DNA of 64,000 nt, taken from Paludisphaera soli. GTDB taxonomy: Bacteria; Planctomycetota; Planctomycetia; Isosphaerales; Isosphaeraceae. The DNA is taken from assembly GCF_011064595.1 (NCBI RefSeq), contig NZ_JAALJI010000009.1, forward strand, positions 124,001 to 188,000, read 5' to 3'. Below the pieces are notes generated by a model, which did no database searches, was not told where the DNA came from, and saw nothing but the letters and a program-made list of their open reading frames with translations. Shown one piece after another: positions 44,547-54,389 of the stretch; the first letter of the stretch is position 1, and the number at the start of each line of letters is the position of its first letter. Made by a program: the position numbers and the translations under genes.

Positions 44547-45137
44547 ATGATCGAGACGAGTGGCCGGATCTGCACGGCGTTCGAGGGCGATCGGCGGATC
44601 GCCGGGGGTGGGCTGGCGGAGGTGGCGTCGGCGGTGAAGCGACGGCTCGACGCCGGCTCGCGCGAGTTGCTGCTGCTCTTCGACGACGCCACGGGCGAGC
44701 AGTTCGAGCTGGATTTCGAGGGGAGCCTGGACGAGGTGCTGGCGCGGCTTGAGCCGGAGCCCGCCACGGCCGTCGAGGCTCGGCCGGCCGACGAGCCGAG
44801 GGGGCCGGGTCGGCCCCGGCTGGGCGTGGTCGCCCGCGAGGTGACGCTGCTGCCCCGCCACTGGGAATGGCTCGGCGAGCAGCCGGGCGGGGCGTCGGTC
44901 GCGCTCCGCAAGTTGGTCGAGGAGGCCCGCAAGCGGAACGTCGATAAGGACCGCGTCCGCAAGGCGCGGGAAGGCGCGTATCGGTTCCTCGTGGCGATGG
45001 GGGGCAACCTCGCCGGCTTCGAGGAGGCCAGCCGCGCCCTGTTCGCCGGCGACGCCGCGAAGTTCGCCGCCGAGACCGAGGACTGGCCGCTCGACGTCCG
45101 CGAGTACGCCCGGACCCTGGCCCGCGCGTCCTTCTGA
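44547..45137 (+). CDS. DUF2239 family protein
   Basis: The 196-residue cytoplasmic protein is recognised by the block RPRLGVVAREVTLLPRHWEWL with QPGGASVALRKLVEEARK, and the preceding LLLFDDATGEQFELDFEG segment. The central RPRLG motif and basic helices suggest nucleic-acid or protein binding, but the family has no known function. Of two ATGs at 44541 and 44547 the second is preferred, because the GGAGG box is only 0 bases from the first and 6 from the second. A long inverted repeat directly upstream may control it. Confidence 0.88.
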   Translation: MIETSGRICTAFEGDRRIAGGGLAEVASAVKRRLDAGSRELLLLFDDATGEQFELDFEGSLDEVLARLEPEPATAVEARPADEPRGPGRPRLGVVAREVTLLPRHWEWLGEQPGGASVALRKLVEEARKRNVDKDRVRKAREGAYRFLVAMGGNLAGFEEASRALFAGDAAKFAAETEDWPLDVREYARTLARASF

Positions 45138-45156
45138 ACCCGGACGACCGGCGATC

Positions 45157-45189
45157 CCTCGGCCGCACGCCTCACGGGTGCGGCCGAGG
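45157..45189. terminator. Bidirectional hairpin between convergent genes
   Basis: Perfect 12-base arms, CCTCGGCCGCAC and GTGCGGCCGAGG, surround a 9-base loop. The hairpin lies midway between the stops of the DUF2239 gene (45137) and the Gfo/Idh/MocA gene (45206), as expected for a shared terminator. T-runs are absent. Confidence 0.7.
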
Positions 45190-45205
45190 TCCGGGCGGGT
45201 TCGGT

Positions 45206-46423
45206 TCAGACGATCTCCTCGGTCGCGGGGTCCCAGCGGACGGTCGTGCCGCGTCGGTAGGCCTCGACGGCCATGCGGCAGGCGACGGCCGTGCGGAAGC
45301 CCAGCTCGAAGGGGGAGGTCGGCTCGCTCCGGCTGCGGACGCAGTCGAAGAAGTTCTGGAGGTGCTGCGCGGTGGGGTTCTTGAAGCTCCCCTTGGGGGC
45401 GTCGCTCTCGACCTTCGTGCCGTTGGGGACGACGTGCATCAGGTCGGCCAGCGAGTGCACCAGGGTCCCCTTGGTGCCGAACAGCAGGTTGCGGCCCTCG
45501 CCGTAGAAGCCGTTGCCGAACATCGAGGTGAAGGTGAACAGGACGTTCTCCGGGTGCTTCATCGTCACCTGGAAGGCGTCGGGTGGGCTCATCTTGGGGG
45601 ACTGGAAGTTGCCGCCGGTGGAGCTGACGGTCTCCGGGATCGAGAGGTCGAGCGCGGCGAACCAGAAGGCCGCGATGTGGACCATGTTCTCGTAGACGTT
45701 GCCGCCGGAGTAGTCCCAGTAGAACCGCCAGTTGAGGAACCGGTCGGCGTCGAACGGGACCCGCTTCGCGTCCCCCTGGAAGGCGTCCCAGTCGACCTGC
45801 GAGGCGTCGAAGTCCTTGGGGACCTCGCGCATCCAGCCGCCGTACGGGGTCTGGCGGAAGTGGTGGGTCTCCAGGAGCGAGATCGCCCCCAGCTCGCCCG
45901 ACTTCACCCGCTCGCGGACCTTCTGCACGCCGCCGCTGGAGTTCCACTGGAGCCCGACCTGGACGACCCGACCCGAGCCGTCGAGCGCGTTGCGCATCTG
46001 GCGCGCGTGCTCGGCGTTGAAGGCCATCGTCTTCTCCTGATACACGTCCTTGCCGGCCCGGATGGCGTCGACGAAGTGGCGCGCGTGCAGGTGCTGGGGC
46101 GAGGCGATGAGCACCGCGTCGATCGACGCGTCTTCCAGGAGCTTGCGGTGGTCCTGGGTGGTCGCGACGCCCGGGGCGATCTTCTTCGCCTCGTCGAACC
46201 GCGCCGTGTAGACGTCGGCGACCGAGACGACCTCGACGTTCGGGCAGGTGAGCGCCGCCTTGAGGATCTCCTTGCCGCGCGAGCCGGCCCCGATCAGGCC
46301 GAACCGGATCCGGTCGTTCGCGCCGATCACCCGGCCGGCCGCCGACGCCCTGGCCGAGGCGCCCGCGCCCGCCAGGGCCGCGCCCGCCGCCAGGGTCCCC
46401 AGGAAATCGCGACGATTCGCCAT
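45206..46423 (-). CDS. Tat-exported Gfo/Idh/MocA family oxidoreductase
   Basis: The 405-residue protein begins MANRRDFLGTLAAGAALAG, a twin-arginine signal. The Rossmann domain has IRFGLIGAGSRGKE and VVSVADVY; the segment DVYQEKTMAFN holds the position of the family's EKP motif with Thr in place of Pro. The C-terminal domain includes NVYENMVHIAAFWFAAL, with the conserved His of the active site region. Family members oxidise or epimerise sugars and inositols, often with a tightly bound NAD(P), which suits export of the folded enzyme. It stands alone, facing the DUF2239 gene across a shared terminator. Confidence 0.9.
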   Translation of the reverse strand: MANRRDFLGTLAAGAALAGAGASARASAAGRVIGANDRIRFGLIGAGSRGKEILKAALTCPNVEVVSVADVYTARFDEAKKIAPGVATTQDHRKLLEDASIDAVLIASPQHLHARHFVDAIRAGKDVYQEKTMAFNAEHARQMRNALDGSGRVVQVGLQWNSSGGVQKVRERVKSGELGAISLLETHHFRQTPYGGWMREVPKDFDASQVDWDAFQGDAKRVPFDADRFLNWRFYWDYSGGNVYENMVHIAAFWFAALDLSIPETVSSTGGNFQSPKMSPPDAFQVTMKHPENVLFTFTSMFGNGFYGEGRNLLFGTKGTLVHSLADLMHVVPNGTKVESDAPKGSFKNPTAQHLQNFFDCVRSRSEPTSPFELGFRTAVACRMAVEAYRRGTTVRWDPATEEIV

Positions 46424-46626
46424 GCTCTTGCTCCGCTGGGTTGGAAGGTACGATCCGGAGTGGTCGAAGCCCGGGAAGGCCCCATCATACTCGGTCGATC
46501 GGGGCCCGTTCGTCTCGGATCGGATCTTGAGGATTTTTACGAATCCGCGCAGACGGATCCGGGCGATTCGTTACGATGTCCGCGATGGATCCTCGCCGAT
46601 GCCGTTTTACCAAGGAGGGTGAAACC

Positions 46627-46896
46627 ATGAAGCGGCCTTTCGCCTTGGGCGATCTCGTGGCCTTTCAGACCACCACCGGACGCGCCTCGCAGGGGGTGGT
46701 GATCCACAAGATCGTCGAGAAACGCCAGCCGACGATCTTTCTCGTCGAATGCGTCGACCGCCGCCGGGCCTTCCGGTTCGAGACCGAGCTGACCCTGCTC
46801 GCCGCCGCCGAGTCCGACGAGGCCGCCACCTACCTCCCCCGCTTCGAAACCCCCGCCGCCGTCCACGCCTTCTCCTCCGCGGGCGCCGACGACTGA
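46627..46896 (+). CDS. Small uncharacterised protein, 89 residues
   Basis: The ATG at 46627 follows AAGGAGGGTG with ideal spacing (8 bases), which decides it over the frame start at 46576. The protein starts MKRPFALGDLVAFQTTTGRAS and is beta-rich (VVIHKIVEKRQPTIFLVEC, then AFRFETELTLLAAAE), like a small SH3/KOW-type barrel. That structural guess is weak. No signal peptide or membrane helix is present. It ends 90 bases before the frameshifted gene facing it. Confidence 0.75.
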   Translation: MKRPFALGDLVAFQTTTGRASQGVVIHKIVEKRQPTIFLVECVDRRRAFRFETELTLLAAAESDEAATYLPRFETPAAVHAFSSAGADD

Positions 46897-46986
46897 CCGA
46901 TCAACCCGACACGGGGTTCCGCCTGCACCTCGCATGACGCGCCCGAACCCTCCCCGGGCGCGACGAGGACCGCCGGCGCGGGGGAT

Positions 46987-47729
46987 TCAGGCCGGATCGG
47001 CCCCCACGCCCGGCAGGTCGCCCAGGCCGAGGTTCTCGATCGTCGCTGGGCCCCATCGGGCGAGGAGTTCCTCGGAAGTCCCTCTCTCGATCGCCGAAAG
47101 CAACTCCTCCGCCCGTCGCCGCTCCCGGTCGGCCGAGGCACCGAAGCATCGGAGGTGCTCGGCGTCTGGAACAGGGCGATCGCCTCGCGGAGCGAAGCCG
47201 CGGCCTCGTCGACCCGTCCCAGCGTCGCGTGGCACCGGCCCAGCTCGAAGGTCGTATTGGGGTTCTCCCCGGCCGGCATGGCGGCCAGCGCCCTGGCCAA
47301 CCCCTCGACGGTCGCGGTCGCGTCGAGCCAGGGGATCGCCTCCTGGGCCGCCCGGTCCCGGACCCGGACCATCGAATCGTCGGCCCGACCGTGAGTGTCG
47401 GCGGGCCAGTCCGCGAACGTGCGCCCGCCTTCGGGCTCGATCGTCCCGCCGGCGGTGCTGTACACCTCCTCCTGGAGCCGCCCGATCAGCAGGCTCGCGT
47501 AGCGGGCGTGGAACCGGGCCCCGGAGCCCGGGGACGAGGACCTGGCCCCAAGGCCGAAGTACTGGAACACTCGGCCGTTCGCGATCCGGGAGAAGGTGCG
47601 GTGCCTCCGCCTCGTCAGCCCCCGGACGTTGGATCTCGGGATCGAGTAGTTCCGGAAGCCGTGCTGCTTCATCAGCGGCGACCACCAGGCCGTGACGGCG
47701 GCGGTGAACGGGTCGCGGGCGCGACTCAT
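46987..47729 (-). pseudogene. Frameshifted gene for an uncharacterised protein
   Basis: The frame from ATG 47729 (AGGTG box upstream) reads as a normal protein for about 190 residues: MSRARDPFTAAVTAWWSPLM, then FSRIANGRVFQYFGLG and NTTFELGRCHATLGRVDEA with a TPR-like end. At about 47155-47170 it breaks into Arg/Ser-rich nonsense. The natural continuation (EHLRCFGASADRERRRAEELLSAIERG and LLARWGPATIENLGLGDLPG) appears in another frame and stops at 46987. A single-base change near 47160 would restore one protein of about 247 residues. The N-terminus vaguely resembles DUF4304; this is unproven. Either a true mutation or a sequence error explains it. Confidence 0.65.
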
Positions 47730-47892
47730 GGATGGGCACCTGAGTTCCCTGGGACATGCAAAGAATCCGCGCCGAGGGCCCGGGGGCCGTACGGAGCGTC
47801 TCCCATCGCGTCATGTTCCGAGATCCGCGGGCCGGAGTCGACGCTTTTCCGGATGGCCGAGAGGTCCCCCTGTGCCGTCGTCCGCGCCTCGA

Positions 47893-48702
47893 TCAGGCGG
47901 CGGTCGGCTCAGCCGCGGTCGGCCGTTCGCGTCCGCGACGGCCGGGGGCGAGCAGGGTGAAGGCGGCGCACGCCCCGATCAGGGCGGCGGGCAGGAGCAT
48001 GGCGAGGAGTCGCGGGGGCCACGCGCCGGGGATCGGGCGATTCGAGTCGGCCGTGGGGAAGAGCCACGCGCCGGCGATTTCGTACAAGGTCGCCCCGATC
48101 AATCCGCCGATCAGTCCGCCGAGGACCCCCGAGAGGATCTGCCGTCGGTCGGCGCCGGCGCCGAGGCCGAGGGCCAGTCCGGCCGCCGAGCCGATGATCG
48201 CCGAGATGCCGCCACGGATCAGCGTCGGCAGCAGCAGGTCTCGGGAGAACTCCTCGAACGAGTTGAGTTCTTGATGGAAGTAGATCCCCAGCAGGGCCCA
48301 CGAGCCGGCCGCGCCCGCGGCGACTCCGACCGCGGAGCCGACCAGCCCGGCGGTCGCGCCGGAGGCGACCGATCCGCGCGACAACCCGCCCGCGAGGCCG
48401 AGCGCCAGGCCGAGTAGGCCCCCCAGCACGCCGAACGCGAGCATGGCGTTCTTGCGATCGACGGCAGCCTGGTTCTCGCGGGTGACCATGTCGAAGGTCG
48501 CGCCCATCGCGGTCACCTTGACGGTGGGGGGGACGAAGTAAGTCAGGTTCTTCTCCCCGATCCCCCAGGCGAGCAGGCCCGCCGCGAGGCTGGTGCCGAG
48601 GGTCAGGGCCCACAGACGGACCGCGGGGATCGGTCGGGGGCCCGGGGGGGCGACGTCGGTCGCGATCTCGCCGGTCGGCTCGGGGTTTTCGGTCGAGAGC
48701 AT
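47893..48702 (-). CDS. Multi-pass membrane protein of unknown function
   Basis: The 269-residue protein has a short cytoplasmic start and an N-terminal helix (LWALTLGTSLAAGLLAWGIG), then a periplasmic-like loop. At least four Gly/Ala-rich hydrophobic segments follow, arranged as two similar halves: AFGVLGGLLGLALGLAGGLSRG, AGLVGSAVGVAAG, GISAIIGSAAGLALGLGAG and GVLGGLIGGLIGA. The glycine-zipper composition suggests a packed membrane bundle. No catalytic motif is seen. It lies on the minus strand with no close partner gene. Confidence 0.8.
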   Translation of the reverse strand: MLSTENPEPTGEIATDVAPPGPRPIPAVRLWALTLGTSLAAGLLAWGIGEKNLTYFVPPTVKVTAMGATFDMVTRENQAAVDRKNAMLAFGVLGGLLGLALGLAGGLSRGSVASGATAGLVGSAVGVAAGAAGSWALLGIYFHQELNSFEEFSRDLLLPTLIRGGISAIIGSAAGLALGLGAGADRRQILSGVLGGLIGGLIGATLYEIAGAWLFPTADSNRPIPGAWPPRLLAMLLPAALIGACAAFTLLAPGRRGRERPTAAEPTAA

Positions 48703-48904
48703 CGTTCGCGATTCCTCGGCTCGTGGGGTTTTGTGTCGTGGAGGCCGTTCGTTCAGGAGGCTCGGGAGTGGCGCATCGCCCGCGGACCGAGGGCCCTTGC
48801 GTCGCGGCCGGGCTTCCGAAGACGCCGGCCCGCCCCCCGGACGGGGGCGGGCCAGGCATGCGGGCGCCGCCGACGATCGACCGGGATCGTACGGCCGGGC
48901 CCGA

Positions 48905-50005
<1,101 letters not shown>

Positions 50006-50172
50006 CGAGCACCTCGGGGAAATGAGGAGAGAACGACGCGAGGGGAGGCGACGCGAGGGGGGGGGCCTCGGACGGGAGCGGCTGCCTCCCGGCACGCGGT
50101 GGGCGGGCCGGGGCGAGGCCGGGCGGGCGCGGCCCCTGGATTTGCTCGCGACCGGACGTGCGCGGTCGACGA

Positions 50173-50388
50173 TCACCTGACCTTCTTGCGGGCGTACTTC
50201 GCGTTGTAATCCTTGGAGTAGCCCTTGGAGACGGTCTCCGAGATCTGCTGACGGACCTCGGGCGAGACGTCCGTCGCCTGGGTGCCCGTGGCGGTCTCGG
50301 GGCCCCCGCAGCCGGGGACGACGAGGCACGCCGTCGCGAAGGCGGCGAGGACGGCGAGGCTCCTGACGTTGTGCTTGCCGCGGACCAT
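50173..50388 (-). CDS. Small lipoprotein upstream of DUF1559 copy 5
   Basis: The 71-residue protein starts at ATG 50388 with an AGGAGG box about 10 bases upstream. It has a lipoprotein signal peptide with the lipobox VVPGC at about residue 27. The mature peptide is only about 45 residues and ends in a strongly basic helix ([16 protein letters not shown]). It lacks any known domain. The pairing with a DUF1559 gene recurs at 11722-13347, there in the opposite order. It may anchor or organise the pseudopilin-like protein; this is inference. Confidence 0.8.
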   Translation of the reverse strand: MVRGKHNVRSLAVLAAFATACLVVPGCGGPETATGTQATDVSPEVRQQISETVSKGYSKDYNAKYARKKVR

Positions 50389-50742
50389 GATCGAGGGTCC
50401 TCCTGGCGCAGGGCCGCACGCGACGACCCGGCTCGGTCGGGGGGCGTGGCCATGCCCGATCGCCGCGGTCTCCCGGTCGGACGGGCGAGACCTAACGAAT
50501 TCGGGCCAAATCGAGATATGAGCACGATTGAGATGAGCTGAGGTCGTCACTCTAGAATCCGGCCCGAGTTTTTGCAAGAACCTGGTCGGATTTCGAAAAG
50601 AAATCGTCGCGCCGGACGAATCGGTCGTCACGGCGGATGCAGGCGTCTCGATGCGACCGACGTCCTGGGGTCCGCCGACCCTTGAAGTGGGGACCGATCT
50701 GGCGGGCACCGCGGCGACGGTCCCGCGGAGGGGCAGGGGGGG
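50389..50742. other. Intergenic region of about 350 bases upstream of the lipoprotein operon
   Basis: The region holds the promoter candidate at 50549-50577 and a leader of about 150 bases. The part from 50600 to 50742 lies past the end of the TPR/FG-GAP gene and shows no gene or clear hairpin. Confidence 0.4.
50549..50577 (-). promoter_or_regulatory. Probable sigma70-type promoter of the lipoprotein-DUF1559 operon
   Basis: On the minus strand TTGCAA (50577-50572) and TAGAGT (50554-50549) are exactly 17 bases apart, in a locally AT-richer stretch. The -35 box matches 4 of 6 consensus bases and the -10 box 4 of 6. The predicted leader is about 150 bases. Confidence 0.42.
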
Positions 50743-53673
50743 TCATCCCCGGGGGCCGTAGCCTTGGAGAGGCCGCGCCGCCGCGTCGCCTTCACGGAGC
50801 AGGTAGGCGGCGTCGGTCTTCAGGCGGCCGAAGGACTGGACCTTCCCCGAGGGCCAGGCCACCTCGACCTCCTCGACATCGGCCGCATCGCCGACGCCGA
50901 AGTGGAGCGCGGGGGAGTTCGCCGACTGGTAGCTCCCGCCGCCGATCCGCCAGGCGGTCTGGGGACGGCCGGACGCCCTGACCGTGACCTTCGCGCCCAC
51001 AGCGTCGCGGTTCGAGGCGGTCCCCTCCAGGCCGAGGATCAGCCAGCGTCCGCCCCCCTCGGTGGCGTTGCGAAGGAAGGCGAGCGGGCCGTTCTGGGGG
51101 ACGAGGACCAGGTCGACCCGGCCGTCGTTGTCGAGGTCCCCCGCGGCGAGGCCGCGGCCGAGGCGTTCGACGGCCAGGGCGGGGCCGGCCTGCCGGGTCG
51201 CGTCGACGTACCGCCCGTTGGCGGCGCCCAGCAGGAGCTGCGTGGGCATCCGGTACGGCTCGTCGGGGCTGAAGTCGTCGACGTGCCCGTTCGTCGAGAC
51301 CACGTCGAGGCGGCCGTCGGCGTTGACGTCGACCAGGGCGAGGCCGAACCCGAGCATGTAGCGGCTGGGCACGATCAGGCCGGACGACGTGCTGTGGTCG
51401 GCGAAGGCCATCCCGCCGAGGTTCGCATACAGCGTCGTCCCCTCGTTGTAGAAATTCGTCACCATCAGGTCGGGCCGGCCGTCGCCGTCGGGATCCCCGA
51501 GCGCGACGCCCATGCTCGCCTGATAGGACCCGTCGGCGCTCGTGGAAACGCCCGAGAACTCGCCGATCTCCTCGAACTTGAACCCGCCGAGATTCCGATA
51601 CAGGAAATTCGCCGACTGGTCGTTGGCGACGAACACGTCCACCTTCCCGTCCCCGTCGAGGTCGCAGATGACGACGCCGAGGCCCTGCCCGTGCGGGTCG
51701 ATGAATCCGGCCTCCTCGGTGACGTCGGTGAAGACGCCGCGGTCGTTCCGGAAGGCGTGGTCCGGCCGCCGCAGGAACCGCGTCGGCCCGCAATAGACGT
51801 AGGCCGACCGCTTCTCGTCGTAGCAGGGCTCGGGGGCGTCGGAGTCCCAGGCGAGGTAGTGGCAGACGTAGAGGTCGAGGTCGCCGTCGCCGTCGAGGTC
51901 CGCGAACGCCGCCGAGGTCGGCCAGTCGCGGTCGCCGCCGAGCCCCGCACGCGCGGTGAGGTCCTCGAAGGTCCCGTCCCCCCGGTTGCGGTAGAGGGCG
52001 TAGGATCGCCACCGCGTGATGAAGAGGTCGGGGCGGCCGTCGCCGTCGTAGTCGCCGACGGCGACCCCGTGGCCGTAGCCGCCGGGCATCGCGGCGATGC
52101 CGGCCTGCGTGGTGACGTCCTCGAAGGCGCCGCCCCCCTTGTTGCGGAAGAGCCGATCGGCGCAGGATTGGGAGTCGGCCGGCGGGGGGAACGGCCCGCC
52201 CTGGACGCAGTAGACGTCGAGCCGACCGTCGCCGTCGAAGTCGAGCAGCCCGACGCCCCCGCTCATCGTCTCGGGGAGGTGGCGGATCGGGGACATCCCG
52301 CTGTCGAACGCGAACTTGAGCCCGGCGGCCTCGGCGTCGTCCACGAAGCGGGGGATGGTCGGGCCGGCCTCCGCGGGGGGATCCGCAGTCGCGAGGCGGG
52401 CGTCGTCGAGGTCGCCGAGGAGGGCGGCGAGGTCGGAACCCGGGGGGGCAGCCGGCGGCCTGGCCGCCTCGGCCCTCTTCAGGCCCTCGGCCGCCTCGGG
52501 GTCCCCGGGTCGCCGCGCGAGGGCCAGTTTCCAGAGGAGCCGAGCCTCAAGCGGCCGGGCCAGGGTCTCGGCGAATCGCGCCATCTGCGCGGGCCGCGAC
52601 CCCGTCATCTCGAACGTGAACAGGATGATGTCGTACTGGGCGCGGGCGCGGTCGAGTTCGGCCTTGCGGGCGCGGAGCCTGGCGGCCTCGTCGGGGTCGC
52701 CCTCGCGGAGCCGCAACTCGGCGAGCCGCTCGACCGCGCGGAGGTCGCCGGGGTCGAACGCGACCAGGTCGGCCAGCGCGGCGGCCTCGGTCTTGTCGTC
52801 CCCCGCCCGGGCGGCGAACCAGGCGCGGAGGCGGAGCACCTCGCCCGGGGGGACGTCGCTCGGGGGCATGCCCTGGAGCGCCCGCCGGGCGGCGGCGGGA
52901 TCCTGGGCGGCGACGGCGAGGTTGAGCCGCGACCTGGCGACGGCGGCGTCGCCGGGACGCGCCCGCTCGCAGCGGTCGAGCCAGCGGGCGGCCTCGTCGA
53001 ACCGGCCGGTCCTCACGGCCAGGTTCGCCCGGCCGAGCATGATCCGATCGTCGCCCGGGGCCGCCCGCTCGGCGCGGTCGAGGGCCTCGCGGGTACGGTC
53101 GAGCGGGTAGGGGTTGACCGAGTCGACCTGCGCCAGCTCCTTGAGCACGCCGATGGGGTCGGGATAACGCTCGGCCGTGGCGCGCAGCACCCGGCGGGCT
53201 TCTTCGAACCGGCCCTCGATCTTGAGGAGGTGGACGACCGTGTTGAAGGCTTCGACGGCATGAGGCCCCTCGTCTTCGAAGGCCGCTCGCATCAGGGGCT
53301 CGGCCTCGGACAGGCGGTGGCCGAGGAGCGCGGCGCGCGCCCGCATGACCGCCGCCCGGCCCGCCGAGCCGGAGCCGGCCGGCACCGCCGCCCAGTGGCC
53401 GAGCGCGTCGCCCAGGCGTCCGGTCGCCTCTTCGCAGAGGCCGAGGTTGAACAGCACCTCGCCGTCGCCGGGCCGTCGCTGCAGCAGGGCCCGCAGGCCC
53501 GGCTCGGCCCGCGCGAAGCGGCCTCGCTCGACCTCGCGCGCCAGCTCGGCCCGCTCGCGCCGGTACCGGGCCTCGACGAAGGCCAGATAGCCGATCCCGG
53601 CGACCGCCGCGATCGCGAGCATGACCCGCACCCGGCCCCAACGGGAGGGCCCGGTCCTGGATGGATTCTTCAT
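50743..53673 (-). CDS. Membrane-anchored TPR, FG-GAP/VCBS and ASPIC/UnbV domain protein
   Basis: The 976-residue protein has an N-terminal signal anchor (about 18-33, MLAIAAVAGIGYLAFVEA). About ten TPR-like helix pairs cover residues 40-410 (for example VLFNLGLCEEATGRLGDALGHW). An FG-GAP/VCBS propeller follows (about 450-870) with seven calcium-type loops such as DFDGDGRLD, DYDGDGRPD, DLDGDGDLD and DVNADGRLD. A C-terminal UnbV/ASPIC domain ends it (GAKVTVRASGRPQTAWRIGGG and VEVAWPSGKVQSF). The set is common in planctomycetes and likely mediates surface protein or polysaccharide binding. No catalytic site is seen. The start has no strong ribosome site but gives the anchor. Confidence 0.9.
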   Translation of the reverse strand: MKNPSRTGPSRWGRVRVMLAIAAVAGIGYLAFVEARYRRERAELAREVERGRFARAEPGLRALLQRRPGDGEVLFNLGLCEEATGRLGDALGHWAAVPAGSGSAGRAAVMRARAALLGHRLSEAEPLMRAAFEDEGPHAVEAFNTVVHLLKIEGRFEEARRVLRATAERYPDPIGVLKELAQVDSVNPYPLDRTREALDRAERAAPGDDRIMLGRANLAVRTGRFDEAARWLDRCERARPGDAAVARSRLNLAVAAQDPAAARRALQGMPPSDVPPGEVLRLRAWFAARAGDDKTEAAALADLVAFDPGDLRAVERLAELRLREGDPDEAARLRARKAELDRARAQYDIILFTFEMTGSRPAQMARFAETLARPLEARLLWKLALARRPGDPEAAEGLKRAEAARPPAAPPGSDLAALLGDLDDARLATADPPAEAGPTIPRFVDDAEAAGLKFAFDSGMSPIRHLPETMSGGVGLLDFDGDGRLDVYCVQGGPFPPPADSQSCADRLFRNKGGGAFEDVTTQAGIAAMPGGYGHGVAVGDYDGDGRPDLFITRWRSYALYRNRGDGTFEDLTARAGLGGDRDWPTSAAFADLDGDGDLDLYVCHYLAWDSDAPEPCYDEKRSAYVYCGPTRFLRRPDHAFRNDRGVFTDVTEEAGFIDPHGQGLGVVICDLDGDGKVDVFVANDQSANFLYRNLGGFKFEEIGEFSGVSTSADGSYQASMGVALGDPDGDGRPDLMVTNFYNEGTTLYANLGGMAFADHSTSSGLIVPSRYMLGFGLALVDVNADGRLDVVSTNGHVDDFSPDEPYRMPTQLLLGAANGRYVDATRQAGPALAVERLGRGLAAGDLDNDGRVDLVLVPQNGPLAFLRNATEGGGRWLILGLEGTASNRDAVGAKVTVRASGRPQTAWRIGGGSYQSANSPALHFGVGDAADVEEVEVAWPSGKVQSFGRLKTDAAYLLREGDAAARPLQGYGPRG

Positions 53674-53991
53674 GATGGCTCGGGATCTGGGGGAAATGGA
53701 CGTCCCGTCCCGTCAATGTAATCACGGGCTCGTCGCCTCCACAAGCGGTCGCGGGCCCGGGGGCGGAACTCGCCCCCGGCGGGTCGTCGAGATCAGCCGC
53801 CCCGATGGATCCTGATGGACGCGATTCGAGTGGATTTTGATGGGACTTATCCCGCCTCCCGCGGCGGGAGGTCCGGGATGGCGCCCCGCCGGGAGGTCGG
53901 GGAGGAGGTCCCCCCGTTCCCGCGTCCGGTCCCCCTCGCCAGGCCCGAATCCCCCTCGCGTGCGGCTCGCGCGATCGGGTAAGATCTCGGG
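53674..53991. other. Divergent intergenic region with two perfect hairpins
   Basis: The region separates the TPR/FG-GAP gene (minus) and the MazG-like gene (plus). It holds CCGGGGGCG-GAACT-CGCCCCCGG (53757-53779, perfect 9-base stem) and CCTCCCGC-G-GCGGGAGG (around 53855-53871, perfect 8-base arms). As both genes point away from it, these are not ordinary terminators. No gene is visible here. Confidence 0.45.
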
Positions 53992-54312
53992 ATGGGCGAG
54001 AACGACGACGGGCTGACGCTCCGCGGGCTGCAGCGGACGATCCTGGAGATGTACGGGGACAAGGACGCCGCGCGCGGGCCGGAGGCGACCTTCCTCTGGC
54101 TGGCCGAGGAGTTCGGCGAGCTGGCGACGGCGCTGCGCTCCGGATCGCACGAGGAGCTGGCGCTGGAGATGGCCGACGTCCTCGCCTGGCTGGCGACGCT
54201 GGCGAACATCAAGGGCGTCGACCTCGACGACGCCGTGCGCCGCAAGTACGGCGTGGGCTGCCCCGGCTGCGGCCGATCGCCCTGCGTCTGCGACCCGGCC
54301 GAGAAGCCCTGA
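53992..54312 (+). CDS. MazG-like nucleotide pyrophosphohydrolase with a C-terminal zinc-knuckle-like tail
   Basis: The 106-residue protein has the MazG motif EExxE...ExxD: Glu39, Glu40 and Glu43, then Glu59 and Asp62 (EEFGEL and LEMADVLAWL). These bind Mg2+ and the triphosphate of (d)NTPs, so the enzyme should cleave nucleoside triphosphates to monophosphates, in cell hygiene or alarmone control. After the helical domain comes GCPGCGRSPCVCDP, four cysteines in CxxC and CxC form, probably a metal site. It stands alone on the plus strand, with a new unit starting 78 bases on. Confidence 0.9.
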   Translation: MGENDDGLTLRGLQRTILEMYGDKDAARGPEATFLWLAEEFGELATALRSGSHEELALEMADVLAWLATLANIKGVDLDDAVRRKYGVGCPGCGRSPCVCDPAEKP

Positions 54313-54389
54313 ACCGGATCCGAACCATCGGCCCGCCGTCTTCGTACCCTAGCCATTCCCCCCGACGCGCATCCTCCGTGGCCGCATCC

